DNA of 64,000 nucleotides from Raphanus sativus. Taxonomy: Eukaryota; Streptophyta; Magnoliopsida; Brassicales; Brassicaceae. The notes under the pieces were generated by a model, which was given only the letters and a program-made list of their open reading frames with translations, had not been told where the DNA came from and did no database searches. Positions 1 through 11,347 of this stretch are shown here, one piece after another. The stretch lies in assembly GCF_000801105.2 (NCBI RefSeq), contig NC_079518.1, forward strand, positions 11,726,106 to 11,790,105, given 5' to 3'. The position numbers and the translations under genes are program-made. Within the stretch, counting starts at the first letter, position 1; every line of letters begins with the position of its first letter.

Positions 1-807
1 CATATCAAGTGGAGTCGAGCTTGTCTTTGTGGAGGATTGATCTATAATAGTTTTGTTTGTGGTTTGTTTTGTGATTTGTATGTGTACTCTTTTTCAATTG
101 TGAATTTTTGTAAATTTGAAGAGATATTAATGAAAATTTGGTAAATTTGTTCACTGTCCATAATATTGTCTTGCCAAAAATACTTGACAATATTGAAATT
201 GATACAACATCAATACAAAAACATAGTAAACAAAAAATTAGTCAAATTTACAAAATATGAAACATTATATAAATTCAAAAATATAAAAGTTTCACTAGAA
301 GACTTCTGGAAAGTCTTCCGGAAGACTTAAATATAGCGGAATAAAAGCGGAATATTAAAATTTAGGTGGGAAACTCAAGTTTTAAGTGAAAATTGAAATT
401 TTAAATTTCATGAAAGTTAAAAATTATACCCTATGATCTAAGAAGACACATTAAACCATATGACTTGATATTCTTAAAGTTACTTAATACTTTTGAAAGT
501 TAAAAAAAACATATCTTAAAGTTACTTAACAAGTTTACAAAGACTAACCTATAAGACTTCTACGAAAGTCTTCTCGGATCAGCTAAAAAAATTAATAAAC
601 ATGAATGTTGGTAACCTCATAACTATCACCAATTAAGTTATAAATTTTATTCAGTAGCCCCCAATATTGATTAATATATATGAATTAACAAGAAAATATT
701 AAAAAGTCTAGGAAGTCGTCCATTTAGGTCATTTTTGCAATTGTAAATTTACAAAGGAAGACTTCTAGAGAAGTCTACTCTAGAACAAACTTTTTTGGAA
801 GTCTTCA
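1..807. other. AT-rich spacer with recurrent GAAGACTT/AAGTCTTC motifs
   Basis: No convincing gene. The stretch is AT-rich and contains several imperfect inverted copies of an AAGTCTTC-type motif (near 298-330, 550-575 and 755-805). Related AAGTCGT/ACGACTT copies continue to about 1510. Short inverted motifs clustered like this are usual in subterminal regions of DNA transposons, but I cannot define element ends. Confidence 0.4.
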
Positions 808-1211
808 GGGGTGTTTGTGGGAATGTGATTTGTAGTGATTATTAGAGTTTTCAAATCTAGTATTATTGGTATATAGATTCTCACATTCTCATTAAAATCT
901 AGTGTTATTGGTTTGATGATTCTATAATTCTTTACAAAATTATTTGTTATTCAAAAAGTTTATATTTTAATGATTCTACAAATCTATTAAAGTAACTGTT
1001 ATTGGGAGTTGTATTCTCAATCTTTTCACTCTCAAAACAAGATTTTGAGAATACTACATGTTTCTCTTAGATTCTTAAAATCATTACATTATTTCTTTCA
1101 TATATTTTTACAATAATACAAAATTCTCTACAACTCTTTCCAAATTTAACAAATCTCATAACTTTTCAAATCAACAAACTCTATAAAAATTCAAGTCCCA
1201 CTTACAACCCC
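808..1211. mobile_element. MITE-like element, about 404 bp
   Basis: The left end reads GGGGTGTTTGTGGGA and the right end, read on the minus strand, GGGGTTGTAAGTGGGA, giving imperfect terminal inverted repeats. The bases TTCA lie directly outside both ends (804-807 and 1212-1215) and could be the target duplication. The interior is AT-rich with no ORF. The G-run ends resemble Tourist/Harbinger-type MITEs, but a 4-bp duplication does not fit the usual 3 bp, so the superfamily is open. Confidence 0.5.
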
Positions 1212-1589
1212 TTCACTTGTAAATATTGTCTTACTTTTGTTAACAACTTTTTCGAAAATATTAGAAAATACTTCCCGGTAAGTCGTTTAGGATAAACATG
1301 TTAGTTTTGCATTTGACCGAATTGTATCAGAAATTTGACTTTATCTAAACGACTTATAAAGAAGTCGTCCAGCAAAATAAAACTTCAATATTTAATTATA
1401 GTTAGACGACTTCCATGTAAATGGTTTCAGGTTATTTTTGTAATTAAAAAGAAAAAACATAAATATTTAGTTTTATCTGCACGACTTATATGAAAATCTC
1501 CGGTGGAGCACTTACACGGAAATCTTCTGTAATCATGAAAGTTTGACAAGAATCTCTGAATAAACTTGGATTTAAAACGAGAGGGTCTT

Positions 1590-2016
1590 GGTTTGTTTTA
1601 TTTTTTTTCTTAAGTAAGGCTCGGGTAGCCTTGTCATGGTGTGGAGGTGCGTAGAAAGCGCGTGGTGAATCCTTTCAAGTTCCAATGGCGAGTTGAAGTT
1701 GGAGTTGGAGGAGGTCAATTGAGTACAGGCGCATAAGAGGTGGAGGTGCAGTCTACAGCAATGGTTTTCTATTAGTTAACAGTCCGGTTTGTTTCTTCTA
1801 TGAATGGGGTTGAGTCTGTCTAGGTGTTTGTAGTCATAGGCTTGTCTTGTGTCTTGTAGTTTATGTGTTAATTTTCATCTTTGGCTCTGGCTCCAGGTAG
1901 TATTGTTTACTATGCTGGCTTTTGGCTCCGGAAGAATCCGGTTTGTATGCGTCTTGATGTAACCTTTGTTGAATATTTCTTATTAATCCATCAGATGACA
2001 AAGAAAGAAAAAGAGT
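1590..2016 (+). mobile_element. Probable LINE 3'-end remnant
   Basis: This is a GC-richer island in AT-rich DNA, with no ORF. It ends in a segment that reads like a plant L1-type 3' UTR: a TGATGTAACC stretch, then TTTGTTGAATATT, then a short A-rich GACAAAGAAAG tail near 1997-2014. I infer a 5'-truncated non-LTR retrotransposon tail. No coding domain remains to prove it, and I did not find target duplications. Confidence 0.35.
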
Positions 2017-2097
2017 GGTGTAGACATAACACGTGATTCATATTAATTGGTACATTTTAAAATATCTCCAATATGAAGCCTAACTATAGAGACTTCG

Positions 2098-2462
2098 GGG
2101 GGTGTATTCAACCGAGAGTTTTAGGTGATTTGTATTAAAATGATAAATCCACTGTTATTCAAACATGAATTTTAAAAACTCATTTAAAATCCACTGTTAT
2201 TGAACTTGACATTTCGTAAAGTACTCTAAAATCCACTGTTATTAAAAATATTTTAAGTTGTGGAGTTTTAAAGTTTTGAGGTGATTTTAGGGTGTTTGGG
2301 TGGAGTTTCTTAGTTAAAAAAATTAAAACTCAAATCTCATGGTTTTAGGTGATATTCTAAAGTATTTTAACAAAAATCACTTAAATCTCTGCAACTTATT
2401 AAAATCATCTAAAACTCCATTAAAAATCAAATCACATCAAATGTTAAATTGAATACATCCTC
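2098..2462. mobile_element. MITE-like element, about 365 bp
   Basis: The termini are near-perfect inverted repeats: GGGGGTGTATTCAA on the left, and GAGGATGTATTCAA when the right end is read on the minus strand. CTTCG lies immediately outside both ends (2093-2097 and 2463-2467). The interior is non-coding, with several inverted copies of a phrase like AAATCCACTGTTATT, so the element can fold extensively. It sits about 650 bp upstream of the proline-rich protein gene. Confidence 0.6.
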
Positions 2463-3120
2463 CTTCGTGATTTCACCTTTAAAATAAAAAACTTTACAGA
2501 CGTGTCTGACAAGGTGGCAACTTAGAAAGTTCCCATCCCCTTAGAGTAAGCTATATAAAAGGTTTGGTAGATGGTATTCGTAGAAGGTGCCAGCCCATTT
2601 AATCAAGCAACATAACCCACAAATTACTAAATGGATCACAATTTTGCAATAAATTGTTATTTGTTAATAAGATATCTTCAATAGTGATTAGTTCTATCTC
2701 CAATGAATCCAATTTCGGAAGAAAATTAGAATCAATAAAGAAAACACCTAAAACAAGTCAGTTGATTTTGGGAATTCTGGTTGCTCCACTCGAAATTGCC
2801 ACTTCGTTTAATACCTTACATATCAATCAATGAAATTAGAACAAGGTTGTATTCTAAAATAAACCTCGAATCTGAGATCGTCGAACAGAATGTTAACCAT
2901 ATCACAAAGTGATAGTACATTGTCATGTAGAAAACGACTAGTGACTTGAAGTGAAGCCACCTATGAGACCTAACCACAAGAAGAGGGTTTGGCTGCAGAA
3001 TAAGTGGCAAAATTAAAGCTCCAGAAAACTACTACAAATACCCACAGCCTCACTACACTTCAATCCACCAAATTACGTACAATTTCCTCTTTGTGAGGAC
3101 AAATATCGTTTAAGAACAAA
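2463..3120 (+). other. Upstream region of the HyPRP gene
   Basis: No ORF. A strong TATA-like sequence (CTATATAAAA, about 2551-2560) lies some 560 bp before the HyPRP start codon. A weaker ACAAATACCC near 3034 is at a more usual distance. Which of them is used cannot be told from sequence. Confidence 0.35.
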
Positions 3121-4437
3121 ATGGCCCCAAAAGGTGTAACAAACATTATAGCTTTTGTCTTTGCACTGAGCAGTATCCTCTTCATCGGCCAAACCAATGC
3201 CCAAGGCCGGCCTAATCCCCGGTGGCCTCCACCTCCGCCATCATTGGTGTGTCCACCATGTATTTGTCCAATATTATCACCACCTCCACCTCCACCTCCA
3301 CCAAACACCCCACCGCCAACCCCTCAGACTTCACCAATAATACCAGTGGCTTCCCCACCGCAGATACCACCTAGCAACCTACCGCCAACGTTTCCACCAA
3401 ACAATCCATCACCAACCACACCACCACAGACTCCACCAATACTTCCAACCACACCACCGGAGACTCCTCTAATCCCACCACCGCAGACTCCAGTAAGTCC
3501 TCCAATTACACCATCGCAAACTTCACCCCAAACATCTCCAACAATATCACCCCAGCTTCCTCCATCAAACATCACGCCAACGCCTACGGAGGTTCTACCA
3601 GTGCGTCCTTCCGTTCCACCATCACAAACTCCGCCAGTGCATTCTCCAATTATTTCACCTGAACCTCCATTCATCTTACCACCACAGCTTCCATCAGTGC
3701 CTCTTCCAATTACACCATCAGAAACTCCATCAACCATATCACCACAGAGTCCACCCCAAACTCCGCCAACCACACCACCACAAACTCCACCAGCACCTCC
3801 TCCAAACACACCACGACCTTCTCCTCCTGTAAATTTCCAACCACCACCGCCCCCACCGCAGACGCCTCCGTCTCCTCCCCCAAACTCCCAACCACCACCA
3901 GTGCCTTATCCAATTTTTTCACCTGAAACTCCACCAGTCTTACCACCACAGATTCCCTCAGTGCCTCTTCCAATTACACCATCACAAGCTCCACCAACCA
4001 CACCACCACAGACGCCGCCACAAAGTCCACCTCAAACTCCGCCAACCACACCACCACAGACTCCACCAGTGAGCCCTCCAAATACACCACCACTTCCTTC
4101 TCCTCCTCTAAATTTCCAACCACCACCGCCCCCACCACAGACTCCTCCACCTCCTCCCCCAAACTCCCAGCCACCACCACCACCAGCTTGTCCCAGAAAT
4201 GCCACTCAATTAAGGGCATGTTCAAATACCATAAGACGTTTTGGTAACTTCCTAGACTTTGGAAGGGCACAACCATGCTGCTCTCTCATCCGAGATCTAT
4301 CTGATGATCAAGTAGCTGCTTGCCTATGTGGTTTGGCGCAACCACAAAGTCAAATATATTACCCTCCATCTCGCAATATTTTTATCATTTGTAGGGCTTG
4401 TGGTCGCCCGATGCCTCGAGGTTTCATGTGCCCATAA
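3121..4437 (+). CDS. Secreted hybrid proline-rich protein with C-terminal eight-cysteine domain
   Basis: Single-exon gene of 438 codons starting at ATG. Residues 1-27 form a hydrophobic signal peptide ending near QTNA. About 320 residues of Pro-rich sequence follow, with repeated PPQTPP, PPNTPP and PSQTPP units and PPPPPPP runs. From about residue 357 comes a Cys-rich tail with the order C..C..CC..CxC..C..C..C, ending CGRPMPRGFMCP, as in the hydrophobic-seed-protein/LTP-like (8CM) fold of HyPRPs such as the AIR1/AZI1/EARLI1 group. The family is extracellular and wall- or membrane-associated. The exact role is unknown. The Pro tract is much longer than in AZI1-type proteins, and its internal repeats suggest expansion. 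The next gene is CPR1, and as I recall HyPRP genes also neighbour CPR1 in Arabidopsis. Confidence 0.85.
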   Translation: MAPKGVTNIIAFVFALSSILFIGQTNAQGRPNPRWPPPPPSLVCPPCICPILSPPPPPPPPNTPPPTPQTSPIIPVASPPQIPPSNLPPTFPPNNPSPTTPPQTPPILPTTPPETPLIPPPQTPVSPPITPSQTSPQTSPTISPQLPPSNITPTPTEVLPVRPSVPPSQTPPVHSPIISPEPPFILPPQLPSVPLPITPSETPSTISPQSPPQTPPTTPPQTPPAPPPNTPRPSPPVNFQPPPPPPQTPPSPPPNSQPPPVPYPIFSPETPPVLPPQIPSVPLPITPSQAPPTTPPQTPPQSPPQTPPTTPPQTPPVSPPNTPPLPSPPLNFQPPPPPPQTPPPPPPNSQPPPPPACPRNATQLRACSNTIRRFGNFLDFGRAQPCCSLIRDLSDDQVAACLCGLAQPQSQIYYPPSRNIFIICRACGRPMPRGFMCP

Positions 4438-7400
4438 TCGTTACTATATGTACGTTTATAAAATTACCTATATACTTTAACGTACTCACTACTTAAACCA
4501 CAACTAAAGATTTGCGGCCTTTTTTTTTATATCAATACTAATGTAATAAAACATCAATAAATTCTCTTTTACATATGTTGTTTGTTGTTCTGTTTCTGAT
4601 CACATTATCTAAGCTATTGAAATTTATAAAAGCATGCAGTATATACATGTATGAATATGGTTAGTAATACAATCACTAATAAAAACTATTTTAAGACCTA
4701 GTCTTATAGATATTGATCTAGTTAAGAACTTATCCGAAATAATTTAAGCATTAAAATGAATAATCTTTACAGAATGCAAATACCTTATATGATTCTAAAC
4801 AAACACAAATATTCGTAAAAAATATTAATATACACTAATGAAATAGAGCACCCGATATTTTTTCAATCCTTTTCATTTTTTTTTAAGTTTCAGCTAGTAG
4901 TACAATATATTCCAAATCTTTGTAGTATCCAAAATGATTGAACAGATTCTACCGAAGTTTTAAAATATATCTTTGAAACTGAAACATACGCTACAACCAA
5001 AGAGCTGAACAACAAAAAACCTACGGAAAAAGAAATTCTTGCCATACTATCTTTGGCACAACCACACTATTTTCGTTCATAGCAAGTGTTTTTTTTTATA
5101 TAAGTTGCTCCCATGTAAAGATTCTGGAGAAACCTGAATGGTAGGAACTAGATGTGACCCAAGAGTAATATCTGGTCCGTGGAGAGGACATGGTAGAGAC
5201 GCTCGAGAAGAATATCACATGAAGGATTTGAAGATGCTGGAAGAAAGCTCACTGAGAACGGACCCTCTAGCTCGAGGAAATTCCTAGTAGCTGAGTACCC
5301 TCATTTCCCGTAAAATTCAAAGGCGGAGTTAAGTCTGCCAATGATCAAACGAAAATCTCCCAAGAGAAGTATCTTCTAAATCGAATAGGTATAAAAATAG
5401 TGTAGATCGATAATTAAAACAATGATATAATTATATGAAAAGAGAAACTCATTTTTAAATTTAAAATCGACAATCATATCGTTCCAACATTTTAATAACG
5501 AAAAAAACAGTCAAAAATATATTTGCGGCACTCAAAATTATATAGCAACAATAAACACCAATATACAGTACTACAATAAACAGATGAAGTTTTTTATTAT
5601 AATTTAAGTAAGAGATGTTTTTGTCTAAAAATGAAAAGTAAAAAAAAAACTAGCAATTCAAATGAACATCATCTATATTATCAAAAGAGAAGTACCATTT
5701 AAAATTCCGGCACAGTTTTTCAACTTATTTACATTTCTATGCCACTGATAATTTAATTACACTTCTATTTTAATGATTTGTATTTTCCACTTAATGTATT
5801 TTCTAAATTAAATTTGAATTAAATACACTTCATTCACTTTTCCACTAAATCAATATCAAAATTATTTATTTTTATCAGCTTCAAAAAAATATATTCATTT
5901 TTATTGTACAAACAATTCATGAAAGTTATAATTTCAACTCTTCATTTAACGAATCTAAATGAAAAAGTATTACCAAATTCAAACCAAAACTGGTTAAATA
6001 TCCAAATAAATTTACAAATATGGTATCTAAAGAATCAGAACCAAGCCTGATCCGAACGAAAATATTTCGGGTATGCACATATATTTGAATATGTTAGCTA
6101 TTTTTAAAGTTAACATTCAACATATAAGCTATTTTAAAATTGTCTAAAATATTTGAAAATATAAAAATAGTCAAAATAAACATCTAAAGTAAATAAACAG
6201 TAATCAAAACACTAAAAATACTTAAAATATATATTTATTCTCAATCCAAATATTCAAGTTAAACATTTTTTTAATTTAGGTATTTTATTTTACATTACTC
6301 AAATTTATATATTATATTATTTTATTTTTAGACTCTGAGAATTTAAAAGTATATATGAGTTTTGAAAATTTAAAAGGGTTATCTAAACCTGAAATGAACC
6401 CGCAAAGATCTAAATCAAACTGAAATAAAAATTTATAAATACCCGAATGAAACTGAAATTTTAAAACTCGAAAATCTCAAATCCAAATAGATTTTAACTA
6501 AATCCAAGTGCGTACCCAACTATCCACCCCTAACTTAGTCAATGTAAAATGGTCAAATATTAAAAATACATTTAAAACAGAAATTAATATATGTGCAGTC
6601 GCACGGATCAATAATACCTATAGTATAGTTTTAAAGAACAAGCGGCGTTTTTCCTACAAAATCTATCTAGTTAATGCTAAGCCGAATAAGTAAACTCATA
6701 TAGTTTTCTTTTTGTTCAAGTAAACTCATATAGTTTTTATTCTATAACTAGCATTTAAACATGTACCTAGGTGAGATAGTACCTATTAATTGGTGTCAAG
6801 TGGATGTACTCCAAAGAACGTAGTATACGTAAGTGCCGCCAGCTTTAAGATGGAAGATGGGTTTTGTTTTGGCAACAGAGAAGATGCTTTACTATAAATA
6901 GTTCCAAGACAAATGTTTTTTGAAGAAATCTCGTATACGTAGAAAAAATTCGGATCCTAAATTGCTAACTAGCTACAAGGTATCGATTGTCAAGTTTTGT
7001 AATATATCTTATACATTTTTATCATTTCCGAAGGGATATTGTACACTTTTTTTTTGTGCAACAGATACTGTAAACTTATCTCTTTCGATTGGTTGTAATT
7101 AGGTCTCAAAATTCAGAATTTCAATCGGGTTTCGGTTTTATCCAGTCGGATTTTTGTTTGTTGGGTTTATCAAAATTAGTCCTATTCAGATTATTTGAAA
7201 GTTCAGTTCGGGACCGGTTCGGATTCTATTAAATTCGGGTCGGGATTAGTAAATCTTCAAAGAATCGATATAATCCAATGTACTTTTGGGTTCGGTTCGT
7301 AATCGGTTTTTCGATTTTAATATACCTGATTTGAACATATTTTGTAACAAAAAATAAGTAAAATTGGTTCTTCTGGTTTAAAATACATGCTTTAACTTTT

Positions 7401-8715
7401 TGCCAAAAATAATAATAAAGGAACATCAACCGTGAACATTCAAAATCAAACGAAAGGAAAAAATATTTATTAATAAAAAAGAAACCAAATAAATCAAAGT
7501 ATAAAACGAATATCAAATTCTTATGAAATGAGAAATATTGTTTAATGAAAACAAAATGTAAATCTAAATATTTCAAGATTCAACAGCTACCTTCAACCAT
7601 CAACATTCATTAATAGAACTACCAACATTTATATAATAGATAAGTATATTAGATGTTCAATATATACATACTAGGAGTTGAGATCATGTTTGATATAAGA
7701 TCTTTTTCGGGTTTGAATATTTCAGATTATATCGGATATCCATTTAGATTCGTGTTTGGTTCAGATAATATCTATAATTCGAAATACTATAAAACAAGAT
7801 TCATTTGGTATTTATGTCGGGTTCGAATCCGTTCTAATTCATTTATATCGGATCGAATTTGGTTCGGAATTTTGAATTCAATTTATTTGACCAGCCCTAA
7901 TTGTAATCTTCGCATATTGGGCCTCAACGGCCTATATATACACTTAAAATCCGAAACCATTATTAACATGTCTAATAGGTCCCCCAACCCAAGATTATTT
8001 TTGATTTAAAGAATCTCAAAAGCATTATCAGAATGAAGAGAAAGAAAACTGATATTTGATAAAAACAAGTATTATTTCTAGTAAACAAATTGGGAAATTC
8101 ATTGTCATTGCTGAGGGTTTAAACCTCCAAATTTTAAATTTCTTTAATAAATCTTTAAATTAATAATATTCTTAACACAAACTATGAAAGTGGCGCACAT
8201 ATTTTCTTTGTTATTATAGTGGACATAGTTAAAATTATCATTGACGTGATATTTAACTCCATTAGTTTTACTTAAATATATATTTTATTAATATTAATTA
8301 TTATTTTTATCAAAACATAGTTTAATTTATTTATAGATAAATTAATTTAAAATCTCTAGCCGGTTTATTATGTAAAGCAGTCGTAAAAATCCAAAAAAAA
8401 AATAATAACAAATTTTAGAAACTTGTATATGTTAGAAATGATAAAAAATAATAATATTCTTAATATTTTAATATTCTAATCCATATTTACATGTTCTAAT
8501 ACGTGGTGCTTTTCAGTTTTTTATTTTATTTTTATTTGCAAAGCTTTCTAAAGTTTATAAGATAACTGTTTTAATTCATTTTGATTTGTAAATGTAAAAT
8601 AATTTTAGGCTGATATATTTTTCGTATATGAATTTTTTAATATAATAAATTTTGTTTGTTCATACTTGAGGAAACAATATAATATTTGATTTATCAAAAA
8701 GACAAATATAATAAA
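4438..8715. other. Long AT-rich spacer, no supported gene
   Basis: About 4.3 kb without a credible coding region. Parts (6000-6500 and 7100-7900) are rich in degenerate TTCGG/CCGAA words of the kind common in decayed Brassicaceae repeats. ORFs there, for example on the minus strand at 7229-7576, are low-complexity Phe/Tyr/Lys-rich translations of AT-rich DNA and are not supported as genes. Confidence 0.6.
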
Positions 8716-9008
8716 GTATGTGTTTAAATAAAACAGACGAAGTTAATCTTCACGCCAGTGTTTATAATTTTGTCTACCAAAAAATAATAATAAAGAAACA
8801 CCTAAATCACTCTTCTTATTTTCGTAGATTATTTTCACTTTAAACTTTCAAACTTTAAATTTTTATAATAAATCTTTAAAACATAGTTTTAAAGTATTTG
8901 TTTAAATAAAACAAACGAAGTTAATCTTCACAGTTGGTGTTTATAATTATGTCCACCATAATAAGAATAAAATACCTAAGTCACTCTTCTTGTTTCTGTA
9001 TATTATTA
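8716..9008. repeat. Two-copy tandem repeat, unit about 178 bp apart
   Basis: The segment at 8716-8834 recurs at 8894-9007 with mismatches. Shared landmarks are GTTTAAATAAAACA, GAAGTTAATCTTCAC and CACTCTTCTT. Neither copy is coding. It looks like an old local duplication inside repeat DNA. Confidence 0.7.
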
Positions 9009-11347
9009 TGAAAATTTAAATCTTGGAAAATTATTATGGGAATTTTTTTTTATGGTTTAAAGTAGAAGTCATAACCATTTTGTAGGTTTTTAATGAGATT
9101 TTCTCTAAATAAATTTGTAAAAGTCAATTAGTTAAGATTCATTTTAATTATTCATTATGATTAAAAAAATAATATAATTTTTACTATGGAACAAAGAAAA
9201 CCAGCATAAAAGAAATTCAGTATAATAAAAGACTAAATGTTTTTTTCACAAACAAATGATATTATCAATTATAAATTATTAAGTAACTAGATTTCTTAAT
9301 TTATAATACAGAAATTGGTGGGATTGTCCCTAAACCAAACCATAATTAGCGATTTACCCTTAGTTTTCAAGATCCAAAAACTGGACCATTTTACACTTAT
9401 ATCATTCTCTCTCTCTTCTCTTCTCTATCTTCTAATCTCTTTATCTCTCACACATATCATATTTATGCTTTCATTTTTTCACCATAAATCTCTATTTTTT
9501 ACTCTGATTCTTTTGACACCTATATTGCTAATGTTATTATCTCATACTAATTCTTTTATTTCAAATTTCATATCTTGAAATATACATTCTTTTATTTAGA
9601 TTTTATGTAAGTTACCAGCTATTTCATTGTTTACCCGTTATTATTATATTTTAATAAATTTGTAACAGATACATAGAGTGTTAGTTGTTACAAATAAGTT
9701 TACGGCTATTTGATAGATAATTGATTAACGGTTAATATATGTATTTTTATGATACTAGCATTGTTAACATGCTAACCTGTTTGTTAGCGATTTGTTTAAC
9801 ACGTTAATAAATAGATGTAACCCGATAACAAAATTTGTAGCATGTTAAAATTTTGTTAATTTGCTAACAATTTTTATATCATGTTAAAAATATGTTAACT
9901 CGCTAACAAATTTTGTATAACGAAGTAAGGATAATTTTGTCCATTCAAGTCACAAAAGTCATCATATTTTGCCTTTATGTAACATCATAGGTATTTCTCT
10001 AATTTGGACCTCCGTTGGGGTATATCACACATTCACTCTTTATAATAAAATTAGAAGTAGATTTTAACCCGCCCTTAAAAGGACGGATATATTTTTCTGT
10101 TTTATATTTTAAAAAATAAATTTGTATTTGTGTTTTTAATTATATTTGTATTTTTGTCTGTATAATATTTTTTAAAATGATTAATAAGAAGTTTTAATAA
10201 TTATATTAAAATAGTTCGACTACGCCTATATCAATAGGTCATGTTCCTTTTTAATAGTATTGATTTTAAATATTATTTATACACAATTTTAGTTGGTAAT
10301 TTAGTTTTAGCATAGGGATATTCCATTTACTAAAATCGTGGTATAGTTAATATTCTGTGTAACTATAAATATAGTAACTACATTCAAAATATTTTTTTAT
10401 TATAATTTATTATATAATGGTAAATTATTAAAAATCATATCATTATATTATCATGTAAAAATCTAATGGTATTCGACAGTCATATAGATGCATTGGTCTA
10501 TGTTCTAAATGACTAAATATATAAAAACTGTCATCATGAAACTTATTATAAAATTATTATGGTATATGATGTCAATATGTATTCTATGTAACGTCATATA
10601 CATATGTAATATATATTTTGTGTAATATATGATAATCTAGTATGATGAAAATGGACAAAATATGAATTAACTATATTTGTTATGTTCAGTTAATGATTTG
10701 AAGATAATCAAAAACATTTTAAAAAAAAGAAATCAAAAACGATCATCTATGCTAACCTGCTGTCCAATTAGAGTCGGTGGTCATAAGAACAATCATGTAT
10801 TTCTTCTAATAGTTGATAATCGTAGGTCTAGTTTTAATATAATTTTGGAATATAACACGGTTTAGTTTCATTAGACCATATTAGTTAAGTTTAAGTAAAC
10901 CGGTTGTATTATCTAAGTAGTGTTTAATAATATTGTAACAAACGTGAAAGGTCCAATATTTAAGTAGGTTAGTAACAATTTTTAAATGGTCCAAATTTTA
11001 AATGATAATTTTTAACGGTAGATAAATTTAGGATTCTAAATTAATAGAGTAGATACAAAACTATTTCGAGAGATTAAATAATAAAATGTGTGAAACAAAG
11101 TAATAAAACTTCCTAAAAGAATCAAAGAAACCAATATTATTCAAACACATCCCACTTAAAAACAGTTGTGTAATGAAAATCACTTTATTCCTTTTTTATA
11201 ACATTATCCCGAGAAAGGAAAAAAAAAATATCATCATCTTCTTGTTGGTAGATGAAACATCCAAGCATCTTCTTCCAACAAAGTCACTATAAGCACTCAA
11301 ATCCACTTTCCCTTTAACCTCAAAAAAAAAAGAAAAGAAAAAAAAAG
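9009..11347. other. AT-rich spacer upstream of CPR1-like gene
   Basis: No supported gene. Between about 9720 and 9920 the words GTTAAC/GCTAAC recur many times. Near 10075-10090 a CCCGCCCTTaaaAGGACGG hairpin-like sequence follows TAGATTTTAA, resembling a decayed Helitron end but without a proper CTRR terminus. The last 100 bp before 11348 is an A-rich leader. Confidence 0.5.

Noticed and set aside
3060..4276. Several minus-strand Gly/Val-rich open frames
   Set aside because: They are antisense translations of the proline-codon repeats (CCA/CCN read as TGG/GGN) of the HyPRP gene.
7229..8009. ORFs of 115 and 118 aa in the long spacer
   Set aside because: AT-rich composition-driven translations with no domain, conserved start context or splice structure.
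10058..10090. Helitron end near a CCCGCCCTT hairpin
   Set aside because: The hairpin is imperfect and the terminus reads CTAC, not CTRR. No 5' end found. Left as a possible relic only.
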